Shown: positions 7,891 to 17,688, numbered from the stretch's first letter. The stretch is 64,000 nucleotides of DNA from SIG459 sp045631645 (GCA_045631645.1 JAZQVC010000005.1:62001-126000), one strand, 5' to 3'. The notes: generated by a model not told the origin, from the letters alone. Numbers and translations are program-made.

Positions 7891-10800
7891 ATGGTTTATA
7901 GAGTATTTGTAGAAAAAAAGCCCGGTCTCGCTCCCGAGGCCGCCGGTCTTCTTGCCGACTGCCGAAACTTTCTCGGCCTTGACGCGCTGAAGGATGTACG
8001 CATCCTCAACCGCTACGATGTCTCCGGCATCGATGCTGAGCAGTTCGATTATGCCCGTACCACTGTTTTCTCTGAGCCCCAGCTTGATAATGTCTATGCT
8101 CAGGTTGAACTTTCCGATGCACATACCGTGTTCGCAGTGGAGCCCCTGCCCGGTCAGTTTGATCAGCGCGCCGACTCTGCCGCACAGTGCATCCAGCTTC
8201 TCAGCCAGGGTGAGCGTCCCACCGTCCGTTCTGCAAAGGTTTACGCTCTCTATGGTGAGCTTACTCAGAAGGATATAGACGCTGTTAAGGCATATGTTAT
8301 AAACGCCGTTGAGTCTCGCGAGGCAAGCCTTGAAATGCCCGAAACTCTCGAGGCAGAGTATGCAACTCCCGACCGTGTTGAAACTGTAAGCGGTTTTATC
8401 GCTCTTGATGACGAAGGTCTCTCCGCTCTTCTCGACAAAATGGGTCTTGCAATGGATCTTGATGACCTCAAGTTCCTCCAGACCTACTTCCGCGATGAAG
8501 AAAGCCGTAACCCCAGCGTCACCGAAATCCGCGTTGTTGATACCTACTGGTCCGACCATTGCCGCCACACTACCTTCTCCACCCATATCGACAATGTTAA
8601 GATTGATGATAGCGCCATTGCTGATGCATATCAGCGCTATTTGGAAGCACGCATTGAAGTTTACGGTGAAGAAAAGGCTGCAAAACGTCCTCAGACCCTT
8701 ATGGATCTTGCCACCATCGGTGCCAAGACTCTCAAAAAGCGTGGAATGCTTCCCGAACTTGATGAAAGCGAAGAAATCAACGCTTGCTCAATTCACGTCA
8801 ATGCTACAGTTGACGGCGAGGAGCAGGATTGGCTTCTCATGTTCAAAAACGAAACACATAACCACCCCACCGAAATTGAGCCTTTCGGCGGCGCAGCAAC
8901 CTGCATAGGAGGCTGCATTCGTGACCCCCTCTCCGGTCGTGCCTATGTCCATCAGGCAATGCGCGTAACCGGCGGCGGTGATCCCCGTGTTTCAATTGAT
9001 AAAACTCTCTCCGGCAAGCTTCCCCAGCGCAAGCTTGCTCAGACTGCAGCAGCAGGTTATTCCTCCTACGGTAACCAGATAGGCCTTGCAACCGGTCATG
9101 TTGCTGAAATTTATCACGACGGCTTCATTGCTAAGCGTCTTGAGTGCGGTGCAGTTGTTGCTGCAGCTCCTGCTTATAATGTACGCCGCGAGCGCCCTGC
9201 CCCCGGTGATGTTATCATCCTTCTCGGCGGACGCACCGGTCGCGACGGTATCGGCGGTGCAACCGGATCCAGCAAGAGCCACAATCTCAAGAGCCTTCAG
9301 ACTATGGCTTCCGAGGTTCAGAAGGGCAACGCACCCGAAGAGCGCAAGATTCAGCGCCTTTTCAGAAACAGCGAAGTTACCCGTCTTATAAAGCGCTGCA
9401 ATGACTTCGGCGCAGGCGGTGTTTCTGTTGCTATAGGTGAGTTGGCTGCAGGTCTTAAAATTGACCTTGATGCAGTACGCAAAAAGTATGACGGTCTCGA
9501 CGGCACCGAGCTTGCAATTTCCGAGTCTCAGGAGCGTATGGCAGTTGTAGTAGAAGCTGCCGACGCTGATAAGTTCATCGCCGCCGCACAGGCAGAAAAC
9601 CTTGAGGCTTACCGCGTTGCAGTTGTTACCGAAGAAGAACGTATGGTTATGACCTGGAAGGGTCAGACCATCGCAAACCTCAGCCGTGCATTCCTTGATA
9701 CCAATGGTGCTACCAAGCACACTCAGGTTGAAATTGCAGAAGCTGACCGCAGCTATTTTGATGCTCCTCTCTTTGAATCCCTCCGCGAGATGGCATCTTC
9801 TCTCAAGTGCGCAAGCAGACGTGGCCTTGTTGAGCGTTTCGACAGCACCATCGGTGCAGGCAGCGTTCTGATGCCCTTCGGCGGAAAAACTCAGACTTCT
9901 CCCTCTCAGGCTATGGCCGCCCTCTTCCCTGTTCTTCCCGGACAGAAAACCGAACAGGCAAGCATCATGGCTTGGGGCTGCGACCCCGACCAGCTCAGCT
10001 GCGACCCCTATCTGGGTGCATACAGCGCTGTTTACACCTCTATGGCTAAGCTCGTTGCTGCAGGCGCAGACTATAAGGATGCATACTTCAGCTTCCAGGA
10101 ATTCTTTGAGAAGCTCCGTAATGAACCTCTCCGTTGGGGTAAGCCCTTCTCTGCCCTTCTCGGCGCTCTTGATGCTCAGCTTGAGCTCAATGCTGCAGCA
10201 ATAGGCGGCAAGGACTCTATGTCCGGTTCCTTCCTTGACAAGGATGTTCCCCCCACTCTCATCTCCTTCGCAATCGCACCTGTAAAGGCAGACAAGGTTA
10301 TCAGCACCGAATTTAAGAAGGCCGGTAACCCTGTTTACCTGATCGCAAGCCCCGACCAGACCGCTAACGGTCTCAAGGGCGCATGGGATATTTTCAACAT
10401 GCTCAACGCAGATGGCAAGGTTGCATCCGCATGGGCAATCGAAAATGGCGCAGGTGAAGCTGTTATGAAGATGAGCTTTGGTAACCGCATCGGCTTTAAG
10501 TCCAACGGTGCTCTTGCCGGTCTCTGGCATCAGCCTTTCTACGGCTTTATTATCGCTGAACTTACTGAAGAAGTTGATATTCTCGGCTATATCAAGATCG
10601 GTGAAACTTGCGAAGAAGCTGTTATCGACCTTGACGGCGATAGCGCTGGCGTTGAGGAACTCTTCAATATAAATGAAGCTGTTCTCTCCGGTGTTTATCC
10701 CACATCCGCACCTGCTTCCGGAAACCTTGAAATGTTCTCCTTCGAGAAAAACGAGCGTCCCTCTCCCATCATCAAGACCGCCCGTCCCAAGGTTCTTATT

Positions 10801-11583
10801 CCCGTATTCCCCGGCACCAACTGCGAATATGACTCTGCCCGCGCTGTTATGGCCGCAGGTGCAGATGCAGAAATCGCAGTCATCCGCAACCTTACAGCTG
10901 ATGATGTTGCCCGCAGCATTGAAGATATTGCACGCAAAATGAGCGAAAGCCAGATGATTTTCATCCCTGGCGGCTTCTCCGGCGGCGACGAGCCTGATGG
11001 CAGTGCAAAGTTCATCACTGCATTTTTCCGCAATCCCGCAATCAAAGAGCAGGTTGCTGAACTTCTTGACAAGCGTGACGGTCTTATGCTTGGTATCTGC
11101 AACGGCTTCCAGGCACTTATTAAGCTGGGTCTTGTTCCCTTCGGCAAAATCATTGACACTGATGAAAATTGCCCCACTCTCAGCTACAACGTGATTGGAC
11201 GTCATCAGTCTAAGCTTGTCCGCACCCGCGTTTGCTCCAATGCTTCTCCCTGGCTTGCTGCTACCAAGCCCGGCGAAATATACACCGTTCCCATCTCTCA
11301 CGGTGAGGGTCGTTTCCTTGCTTCTGAAGGGCTTGTCAGAAAGCTTGCAGAAAACGGACAGATTGCAACTCAGTATGTTGATCTGGATGGTGCTGCAACC
11401 TTCAACGGTGAATTTAATCCCAATGGTTCTATCTTCGCAATTGAAGGTATAACCTCTCCCGATGGTCGCGTCCTCGGTAAGATGGGTCACAGCGAGCGCG
11501 TTGGAAAGAACCTTTATAAGAACGTTATCGGCAACTACGATATGAAGCTCTTCGAGTCCGCAGTTGCATATTTCAAGAAATAA
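7891..11583 (+). CDS. purL: FGAM synthase, single-chain PurL with fused glutaminase
   Basis: PurL converts FGAR, ATP and glutamine to FGAM. The 1230-residue chain joins an N-terminal PurS-like part, two AIR-synthase-related halves (WSDHCRHTTF near residue 217, NETHNHPTEIEPFGGAATC near 320) and a C-terminal class I glutamine amidotransferase from about residue 965. The amidotransferase triad is visible as Cys1070 (LGICNGFQ) with His1137 and Glu1139 (ISHGEGRF). So, unlike the PurF homologue in the same operon, this enzyme keeps a complete glutaminase. Separate purQ and purS are therefore not needed. Confidence 0.96.
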   Translation: MVYRVFVEKKPGLAPEAAGLLADCRNFLGLDALKDVRILNRYDVSGIDAEQFDYARTTVFSEPQLDNVYAQVELSDAHTVFAVEPLPGQFDQRADSAAQCIQLLSQGERPTVRSAKVYALYGELTQKDIDAVKAYVINAVESREASLEMPETLEAEYATPDRVETVSGFIALDDEGLSALLDKMGLAMDLDDLKFLQTYFRDEESRNPSVTEIRVVDTYWSDHCRHTTFSTHIDNVKIDDSAIADAYQRYLEARIEVYGEEKAAKRPQTLMDLATIGAKTLKKRGMLPELDESEEINACSIHVNATVDGEEQDWLLMFKNETHNHPTEIEPFGGAATCIGGCIRDPLSGRAYVHQAMRVTGGGDPRVSIDKTLSGKLPQRKLAQTAAAGYSSYGNQIGLATGHVAEIYHDGFIAKRLECGAVVAAAPAYNVRRERPAPGDVIILLGGRTGRDGIGGATGSSKSHNLKSLQTMASEVQKGNAPEERKIQRLFRNSEVTRLIKRCNDFGAGGVSVAIGELAAGLKIDLDAVRKKYDGLDGTELAISESQERMAVVVEAADADKFIAAAQAENLEAYRVAVVTEEERMVMTWKGQTIANLSRAFLDTNGATKHTQVEIAEADRSYFDAPLFESLREMASSLKCASRRGLVERFDSTIGAGSVLMPFGGKTQTSPSQAMAALFPVLPGQKTEQASIMAWGCDPDQLSCDPYLGAYSAVYTSMAKLVAAGADYKDAYFSFQEFFEKLRNEPLRWGKPFSALLGALDAQLELNAAAIGGKDSMSGSFLDKDVPPTLISFAIAPVKADKVISTEFKKAGNPVYLIASPDQTANGLKGAWDIFNMLNADGKVASAWAIENGAGEAVMKMSFGNRIGFKSNGALAGLWHQPFYGFIIAELTEEVDILGYIKIGETCEEAVIDLDGDSAGVEELFNINEAVLSGVYPTSAPASGNLEMFSFEKNERPSPIIKTARPKVLIPVFPGTNCEYDSARAVMAAGADAEIAVIRNLTADDVARSIEDIARKMSESQMIFIPGGFSGGDEPDGSAKFITAFFRNPAIKEQVAELLDKRDGLMLGICNGFQALIKLGLVPFGKIIDTDENCPTLSYNVIGRHQSKLVRTRVCSNASPWLAATKPGEIYTVPISHGEGRFLASEGLVRKLAENGQIATQYVDLDGAATFNGEFNPNGSIFAIEGITSPDGRVLGKMGHSERVGKNLYKNVIGNYDMKLFESAVAYFKK

Positions 11584-11598
11584 GGAGGAACACCTTTT

Positions 11599-13266
11599 TT
11601 GAAAACTGATATTGAAATTGCTCAGTCTTGCGAAATGAAACCCATCGGTGAAATCGCAGCAGTTGCCGGCGTTAATGAAAAATATCTGGAGCTTTACGGT
11701 CGATATAAGGCCAAGGTTGACTATGCTCTTCTCAAAGAGTCTGATCGTTCCAACGGAAAACTCATCCTTGTTACCGCTATCAACCCCACCCCTGCCGGCG
11801 AGGGCAAAACCACCACAACTGTTGGTCTTGCCGATGCCATGCGCAAAATCGGAAAGAGCACCCTTGTAGCTCTTCGCGAGCCTTCTCTTGGACCTGTTTT
11901 CGGTGTAAAGGGCGGCGCAGCAGGCGGCGGATGGGCACAGGTTGTTCCCATGGAAGATATTAACCTCCACTTCACCGGTGACTTCCACGCGATCGGTGCT
12001 GCAAACAATCTGCTTGCAGCAATGCTGGATAACCACATTCAGCAGGGCAACTCTTTGGGTATTGATGTAAAGAAAATCACCTGGAAGCGCTGCGTTGATA
12101 TGAATGACCGTCAGCTTCGCAACATTGTTAACGGACTCGGCGGCCGTATGCAGGGCGTTCCCCGTGAAGATGGCTTTGACATCACCGTTGCATCCGAAAT
12201 CATGGCTGTTCTCTGCCTTGCTGCTGATATTCCTGATCTCAAGTCTCGTCTCGGCCGTATGGTTGTTGCATACACCTATGATGGAAAGCCCGTTACCGCT
12301 CACGATCTTAAGGCAGAAGGCGCAATGGCTGCCCTTCTCAAGGATGCTCTCAAGCCCAATCTGGTACAGACCCTTGAGGGTACTCCCGCATTTATCCACG
12401 GCGGTCCCTTTGCAAACATTGCACACGGCTGCAACTCTGTAATGGCTACCAAGATGGCTATGAAGCTTGCCGACTACACCGTTACCGAAGCAGGCTTCGG
12501 TGCTGACCTTGGCGCAGAAAAGTTCCTCGATATCAAGTGCCGTCTTGCCGGTCTTAAGCCCTCTGCAGTTGTTATTGTTGCTACTGTTCGTGCACTCAAA
12601 AACCACGGCGGTGTGCCTAAGGCAGAGCTTAATGCAGAAAATCTTGAAGCTCTTGAAAAAGGTCTCCCCAACCTCCTCCAGCATGTTGACAACATCAAGA
12701 ATGTCTTCCGTCTCCCCTGCGTTGTTGCTATAAACGCATTCCCCACTGACACTGCAGCAGAGCTGAAGCTCGTTGAAGATAAGTGCCGTGAGCTTGGCGT
12801 TAATGTTGCTCTGTCCGAGGTTTGGGCAAAGGGCGGCGAAGGCGGTAAGGCTCTTGCTGAAGAGGTTGTACGTCTTTGCGAGCAGCCCAATGAGTTTAGC
12901 TTCAGCTATGACACTGAAGACAGCATTGAGAAAAAGCTCAATGACATTGCTACCAAGATTTATCACGCAAACGGCGTTGAGCTTACCGCAGGAGCTAAAA
13001 AGCAGGCTAAGGAGCTTGAAGCTCTTGGCTTTGACAAGCTTCCCATTTGCATGGCCAAGACTCAGTATTCTTTCTCTGATGATGCAAAGAAGCTTGGCGC
13101 ACCCAAGGATTTCACCATCACCGTCAGAAACATCAAGGTTTCCGCAGGCGCAGGTTTCCTTGTTGCCCTCACCGGCGACATTATGACCATGCCCGGACTC
13201 CCCAAGGTTCCCGCTGCTGAGAACATTGATGTTGACGAGAACGGCAAAATCACCGGACTTTTCTAA
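11599..13266 (+). CDS. fhs: Formate-tetrahydrofolate ligase, Fhs
   Basis: Fhs makes 10-formyl-THF from formate, THF and ATP. The 555-residue product has the expected length and the nucleotide loop TPAGEGKTTTTVGLADAM near residues 58-75, GVKGGAAGGGWAQV, and AGFGADLGAEKF near residue 300. The start is TTG at 11599, ten bases after AAGGAGG (11582-11588). No in-frame ATG lies closer than the methionine of CEMK. As last gene of the purine operon it supplies the one-carbon donor for PurN and the AICAR transformylase. A strong terminator follows. Confidence 0.95.
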   Translation: MKTDIEIAQSCEMKPIGEIAAVAGVNEKYLELYGRYKAKVDYALLKESDRSNGKLILVTAINPTPAGEGKTTTTVGLADAMRKIGKSTLVALREPSLGPVFGVKGGAAGGGWAQVVPMEDINLHFTGDFHAIGAANNLLAAMLDNHIQQGNSLGIDVKKITWKRCVDMNDRQLRNIVNGLGGRMQGVPREDGFDITVASEIMAVLCLAADIPDLKSRLGRMVVAYTYDGKPVTAHDLKAEGAMAALLKDALKPNLVQTLEGTPAFIHGGPFANIAHGCNSVMATKMAMKLADYTVTEAGFGADLGAEKFLDIKCRLAGLKPSAVVIVATVRALKNHGGVPKAELNAENLEALEKGLPNLLQHVDNIKNVFRLPCVVAINAFPTDTAAELKLVEDKCRELGVNVALSEVWAKGGEGGKALAEEVVRLCEQPNEFSFSYDTEDSIEKKLNDIATKIYHANGVELTAGAKKQAKELEALGFDKLPICMAKTQYSFSDDAKKLGAPKDFTITVRNIKVSAGAGFLVALTGDIMTMPGLPKVPAAENIDVDENGKITGLF

Positions 13267-13283
13267 GTCATAGGCTATAATAA

Positions 13284-13314
13284 AAAAATCCTCCGGAAAT
13301 CCGGAGGATTTTTT
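13284..13314 (+). terminator. Terminator of the purine operon
   Basis: AATCCTCCGG (13287-13296) and CCGGAGGATT (13301-13310) form a ten-base-pair stem with an AAAT loop, followed by a T-run to 13314. An A-run precedes the stem, so it may work in both directions. Confidence 0.9.
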
Positions 13315-13381
13315 CATTATCCCATCGTTTGAAGCTGTGCGGCACGATACTACTTTCTGTTGGCAAAAAGCCTCTTTATTT

Positions 13382-14113
13382 TTATATTACTGACTTTAAG
13401 GCCTTAACTTTTTCTATATCCGTGACACTGAATTCGTCTTCAGGCATGCCTTCAGCACCAAAATATACATTAGGATTTGCAAGGCAGGAACTATCCTTAT
13501 GTTTGCTGGCTGCAGATGCGTGAACCTGAGTGCAGCCAGTTATTTCTATAAGACTGCTTACATTATGAGGTCTGATTCCGCCTCCGGGAAGGATTTCAAT
13601 TCTTCCATCCGCATAAGTTATCATTTCTTTCAGCGTTGCAGCACCATCAATTGAATTGGCTGCCTGTCCGCTGGTGAGAATGCGGTCAAATCCCAGTGCA
13701 ATAAGTTCTTCCATCGCTTTTTTCCAGTCAGGCACCACATCGAAGGCTCTGTGGAAAACTTTAATCTTATCTCCCGCTGCTTTAATCAGCTGAGCGCATC
13801 TATCATAATCAACTGTTCCATCAGAATTCAACACACCAAAAACGAGTCCATCAACACCCAGTTCAACAAAACTAGACATATCGGAAAGCATGCACTTAAA
13901 CTCTGCTTCGGTATAGCAAAAGCCTCCTTCTCTGGGTCTTACCATTGCCATGATTGGTATGCCAATCTTTATAGCCTCGCGCACAAGACCCACACTCGGC
14001 GTAAGACCGCCGAGAAACAAGGCGGAATTGAGTTCAACACGGTCTGCGCCTCCTGCTTTTGCATTAATAACATCATCAAGGCTTCCACAGCAAATTTCAA
14101 GTTTAATACTCAT
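13382..14113 (-). CDS. cutC: CutC-family protein
   Basis: The 243-residue product is a TIM-barrel protein of the CutC family, with the typical opening LEICCGSLDDVINAKAGGA, the GGLTPS loop, MVRPREGGFCY near residue 60, VFHRAFDV near residue 120 and LPGGGIRPHN near residue 176. CutC was named for copper tolerance, but a direct role in copper handling is uncertain and the catalytic function is unknown. It sits alone, convergent to the purine operon, and has its own likely promoter. Confidence 0.88.
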   Translation of the reverse strand: MSIKLEICCGSLDDVINAKAGGADRVELNSALFLGGLTPSVGLVREAIKIGIPIMAMVRPREGGFCYTEAEFKCMLSDMSSFVELGVDGLVFGVLNSDGTVDYDRCAQLIKAAGDKIKVFHRAFDVVPDWKKAMEELIALGFDRILTSGQAANSIDGAATLKEMITYADGRIEILPGGGIRPHNVSSLIEITGCTQVHASAASKHKDSSCLANPNVYFGAEGMPEDEFSVTDIEKVKALKSVI

Positions 14114-14136
14114 AAGGCATCCTCACATATAAACCT

Positions 14137-14165
14137 TTTATAATAAGATAACATCCATATAGCAA
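14137..14165 (-). promoter_or_regulatory. Possible promoter of cutC
   Basis: On the minus strand, TTGCTA (14165-14160) and TATAAA (14142-14137) are spaced by 17 bases, about 25 bases before the cutC ATG. The -35 box matches at four of six positions. Confidence 0.4.
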
Positions 14166-14189
14166 AACATCAACGCAAAATTGCTCGCG

Positions 14190-14227
14190 GATATTAAAAG
14201 AAGCACAGGGTGTTCACCTGTGCTTCT
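14190..14227 (-). terminator. Terminator of the tldD-tldE operon
   Basis: AGAAGCACAGG (14227-14217 on the minus strand) pairs with CCTGTGCTTCT (14209-14199), followed by TTTT. It lies four bases after the tldE stop codon. Confidence 0.8.
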
Positions 14228-14231
14228 AAAT

Positions 14232-15533
14232 TTATTTACCGCTTATGGTTATTCCGTCAAAGACCATCCAAGGCAGACTTGTACCACCGTCACATTCCTT
14301 CTCTGCAGAGATGTTTCGAATGTTCATAAGCATTTCTGCAAGATTACCGTTTATCATTACCTCACTGACCGCCTCGCCTATCTCACCGTTTTCGATGATA
14401 AAGCTGTTCTTGGCAACCATAGAAAAATCACCGGAGGAAGATGGTCTGCCGCCCGAAATTCTTCCAAGCAGAAGTCCTCTCTCAATTCCTTTGATAATAT
14501 CCTCCACAGGCATATCACCGCTAGATACAGAAAGATTTTCCAGAGAATAATTCAAAGAACGCTCAAAACCGGTTTTGTTTGCAAAATACTTATCAATAAT
14601 AAAGCTCTTGAGAACACCGTTTTTAATAAGATCGAACTTCTCTGTAATATATCCGTCGCTTGTCCAGCGTGATCCGGAAATAATATCATCGCTACAGGGA
14701 GAAAGGCAGATATTGAGTCTTTCATCTGCCACCTTTTCTCCCAGTTTATCCTTCCATATACTGGTTCCGCTGTTAACAGCTGCACCGTCTGCAAAAGTAC
14801 CGAGAGCATGATAAAGGATTTCTCCAAGGCATCCGGGAGGAACAAGCACAGTTCCTTGGAATTTTCCGGGAATAGACTTTGTGTGGATTTGTTTTTCTAC
14901 ACTGGCAAGGTCACGACGCAGGGATGCCTGCTCGATAAATGGAATTGAAAGATCAACAGTTTGAAATCCGCAACCAAAGAAGGATGAGCCCTTGCCGTTT
15001 TCGTGGGCGGAGAACATCAGCATAAGATTATAGCTTCCGCTGCGTCTATCAAAAGAAGAACCGTTTGTGTTCATATATACACTTTTGCGTGACTTATGAG
15101 CAACGATAAGCTGCTCAATCAGAATTTTAGGATATTCTTTCTTAATAGAAGCAACAAGTTCTCTGCAGCGAGAGAAGAAAAGTTCCATATCGGGCTCAGT
15201 AACCCCGTCAACAAATGAAGCATCACCTGCATTGGGTCCAAATTCCCAATCCTTATCCGCTTCGGAGGCTTCAGCTGCTGCTATGCAGTTTTCTGCTGCA
15301 CCTTTAATGGCCTCATCATCAAAATGATTAATCGCTGCGCTTCCCTTTTTCCCATCCTTAAGGGCGGTGAGAACAAGGGAATTATCGAACATCGTACGAA
15401 ACAGAGAGAATTCGCCGCCGTCAACGTTGAATTCGCGGGTTTCAACATATGCCGCGCTTACGGATGCGCTGTCTGCACCGCACTCAGCCAAGGCGGAAAG
15501 GGCGCCTGCTGCAATATTTTTAAGTTCCTTCAT
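14232..15533 (-). CDS. pmbA: TldE/PmbA-family metalloprotease subunit
   Basis: This 433-residue protein is the TldE (PmbA) partner of TldD. In characterised bacteria the pair forms a heterodimeric zinc protease that trims unfolded or modified peptides. TldE lacks the metal-binding HExxxH motif and none is seen here. Family signs include the GGRPSSSGDFS segment near residue 360 and the C-terminal GNLAEMLMNI region. I chose the ATG at 15533, eight bases after GGAGG. A TTG five codons upstream has no ribosome site. The start overlaps the end of tldD closely (TGA at 15535-15537), so the two are translationally coupled. Confidence 0.85.
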   Translation of the reverse strand: MKELKNIAAGALSALAECGADSASVSAAYVETREFNVDGGEFSLFRTMFDNSLVLTALKDGKKGSAAINHFDDEAIKGAAENCIAAAEASEADKDWEFGPNAGDASFVDGVTEPDMELFFSRCRELVASIKKEYPKILIEQLIVAHKSRKSVYMNTNGSSFDRRSGSYNLMLMFSAHENGKGSSFFGCGFQTVDLSIPFIEQASLRRDLASVEKQIHTKSIPGKFQGTVLVPPGCLGEILYHALGTFADGAAVNSGTSIWKDKLGEKVADERLNICLSPCSDDIISGSRWTSDGYITEKFDLIKNGVLKSFIIDKYFANKTGFERSLNYSLENLSVSSGDMPVEDIIKGIERGLLLGRISGGRPSSSGDFSMVAKNSFIIENGEIGEAVSEVMINGNLAEMLMNIRNISAEKECDGGTSLPWMVFDGITISGK

Positions 15534-15534
15534 A

Positions 15535-16920
15535 TCAGCGTCCTCCAATCATTACCTTGCATCTGAGAGCCGGGCCACCCATACCAACAGGCATAGGCTG
15601 CTTCTTTCCGCAGGTTCCGCTACTGGTCCAATTAATTGTGTCTGAAACCATATCAACGGTTTTTAGCATATCAAAAGCGATACCGCTGATAGTGGTGTCA
15701 AGAATAGGACGTCCAAGCTTGCCGTTTTTAATCTCATAGCCGGAGCAAATACCGAACATAAATTCGCCGGTTGTATCTGCCTGTCCGTTATTATAGTCAA
15801 GAAGATAGTATCCGTCGTCAACAGAGGAAATTATATCCTCTAACTTATCCTTACCCGGCAAAATGAGGGTGTTTCTCATGCGTATAAGAGGCTCATCGGA
15901 GAAAAGCCAGGCACGGGCATTGCCGCAAGGCTTCACGCCAAAGCGCTGTGCGGTCTCGCGACTGTTCATATATCCAACAAGAATACCGTTTTTTATAATC
16001 TCGGCGTCCTCAGCAAGAGTTCCTTCATCATCAACATAAATGGGCTGAGGGATCTGCTCGCCGAATGCGGTGTTGGCAAAGTCGGTAAGGTTTACAAGCT
16101 CAGATGCAACCTGCTTGCCAAGATAAGGACCTGCAACGCTGCCGCCTACAACCAGATCAGCTTCAACTGTATGTCCAACTGCCTCATGAGCAAGTATACC
16201 TGCCATAGTAGAGCCCATTACAACGGTCTTAACTCCCGCTTCGGGATAAACGCCGTTTCTTTTCTGCATAAGACGCTCATAAATCTCATCCACTTTTGCA
16301 TAAAGAGAAGCCATATCATTGGCTATACTTAGCATTGAGCCATATCCGCCAAATGAGCCCATCAAATCAACGGGATTGCCGCTCGCGCCCATTGCAGTCA
16401 GCTTGAACTTAATATGGCTGCGAGTGATATTTGCATGAGTGTCACATCCGTCAGAGCAGATAAGAAGCTTTTCGACGCCGTTGGAAGAGGCAACTAGCAT
16501 ACGGTCAATAAGTTCAGGGCATTTGGTGGATATATAATCATCAAGCATTCTGAGAATATCAACATAGATCTTCTGCTCTGGATCAGGCATATTAACATCC
16601 ATAAAATGCTTACCCGAAGCAATTGCGGGAAACATCTCACGTTGCTTTTTGATATGGGAATCGAGAAAATCGGCATTTTCAAGAGAAGCCTTCAAGACTT
16701 TTTTGACAGCCTCATCACTAAGCTCCGCCATTGAAGCGAAGCCATATACACCGTTTTTATAACTGCGCGCAGATACGCCCGCAATATCTTCCCTATCGTT
16801 TTTTATTATATTACCACCCATAAGTCCTACGGTACGATTGCGGTTAACCTGAGCGCGAAGCTCGGTGTGTACACCACAAGGTAGCTCGGATTTATAAGGG
16901 GAGAGAATATCTTTTATCAT
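15535..16920 (-). CDS. tldD: TldD-family metalloprotease catalytic subunit
   Basis: The 461-residue product carries the TldD zinc motif HEAVGH at about residues 245-250 (AGILAHEAVGHTVEADL) and the VDDEGT and CGNARA-like segments typical of the family. With TldE it should form a cytoplasmic protease. No obvious peptide substrate gene lies nearby. The ATG at 16920 follows GGAGG at a good distance. Upstream in-frame codons have no ribosome site and overlap the predicted promoter. The gene is first in a two-gene operon. Confidence 0.9.
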   Translation of the reverse strand: MIKDILSPYKSELPCGVHTELRAQVNRNRTVGLMGGNIIKNDREDIAGVSARSYKNGVYGFASMAELSDEAVKKVLKASLENADFLDSHIKKQREMFPAIASGKHFMDVNMPDPEQKIYVDILRMLDDYISTKCPELIDRMLVASSNGVEKLLICSDGCDTHANITRSHIKFKLTAMGASGNPVDLMGSFGGYGSMLSIANDMASLYAKVDEIYERLMQKRNGVYPEAGVKTVVMGSTMAGILAHEAVGHTVEADLVVGGSVAGPYLGKQVASELVNLTDFANTAFGEQIPQPIYVDDEGTLAEDAEIIKNGILVGYMNSRETAQRFGVKPCGNARAWLFSDEPLIRMRNTLILPGKDKLEDIISSVDDGYYLLDYNNGQADTTGEFMFGICSGYEIKNGKLGRPILDTTISGIAFDMLKTVDMVSDTINWTSSGTCGKKQPMPVGMGGPALRCKVMIGGR

Positions 16921-16950
16921 CAGTAACCTCCGTAAACAATGTATAACAAC

Positions 16951-16979
16951 ATAATACATCAGTTTAAAACATTAATCAA
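16951..16979 (-). promoter_or_regulatory. Likely promoter of tldD-tldE
   Basis: TTGATT (16979-16974) and TATTAT (16956-16951) on the minus strand are spaced by 17 bases and end about 30 bases before the chosen tldD start. Confidence 0.5.
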
Positions 16980-17107
16980 GCAAAGTTATTTTAAACTCAT
17001 GATTCGGCTCAATTATCCTTCATTGGATAATTAAGATTATTATTGCATAGATAAAAAACTTTCTGCTCTCTTTCCCATTGCTGTATCAGATCGAAACTTA
17101 ACTGGTC

Positions 17108-17141
17108 TAAAAAAACAGCCGCCTTTTGGCGGCTGTTTTTT
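17108..17141 (-). terminator. Terminator of the TRAP transporter operon
   Basis: A perfect stem AAAAAACAGCCGCC / GGCGGCTGTTTTTT with a TTTT loop lies six bases after the dctQ stop. It ends in a T-run on the minus strand. Confidence 0.9.
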
Positions 17142-17147
17142 CAAATA

Positions 17148-17678
17148 TTAGGTCCAGTCTTTCTGAATCATTTCTGCATAATCATCGCGCTTAATTGCAA
17201 TTATATACAGAACGGTATCGTATGCTATGGTAAGGGTAAATATGCCCATAGCAATTATCATTATAAGATTAAAGGGCCAGAGAGGCATATAAATAACATC
17301 GGTTACATAGCCTTTGTTAATGCTGTCAAGAGTCTGCATATATGCGGCCCATGTAGTTGCACCTGCAACAACAACAGAAAAAATACTCATTAGTGAGAAA
17401 AGGATATATCTCAATGCTCTGGGTAATTTTGCAATTATAAGAGTCATATTGATGTGTGCTTTCTTACTTTGAGCATAGGCAAAGGAGCAGAAAACAGCAC
17501 ACATAAGAAGCTGCTGTGTAATATCATAAGTTCCGATAATGTTCTTATTGAAAAGCTTATGATAAAGAACATCGGCAACATTCAGCAGCATCATGGCTGC
17601 CACGCAGACAAAGCTGATGTATCCAACTATAGTTGTAAATTTTTCAACTTTTGCACTGATATTTTTAACTTTTTCCAT
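17148..17678 (-). CDS. dctQ: TRAP transporter small membrane subunit (DctQ type)
   Basis: The 176-residue product has four hydrophobic segments (roughly residues 15-37, 48-68, 88-110 and 125-155), as in the DctQ small subunit of tripartite ATP-independent periplasmic (TRAP) transporters. It would stabilise the large subunit and help dock the substrate-binding protein. I chose the ATG at 17678, preceded by GAGGTGG. A GTG three codons upstream falls on that site. It lies ten bases after dctM. The transported substrate cannot be read from this subunit. Confidence 0.85.
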   Translation of the reverse strand: MEKVKNISAKVEKFTTIVGYISFVCVAAMMLLNVADVLYHKLFNKNIIGTYDITQQLLMCAVFCSFAYAQSKKAHINMTLIIAKLPRALRYILFSLMSIFSVVVAGATTWAAYMQTLDSINKGYVTDVIYMPLWPFNLIMIIAMGIFTLTIAYDTVLYIIAIKRDDYAEMIQKDWT

Positions 17679-17688
17679 AGATGCCACC

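Noticed and set aside
4516..8586. A 1356-codon open frame on the minus strand, antisense to purN, the cyclohydrolase, AICAR transformylase and purD
   Set aside because: It crosses five real genes, has no ribosome site and its sequence is low in complexity. It exists because the strong genes rarely use codons whose complement is a stop.
8992..13317. A 1441-codon open frame on the minus strand, antisense to purL and fhs
   Set aside because: Same cause as above: codon bias of two highly conserved genes. No family motif was seen.
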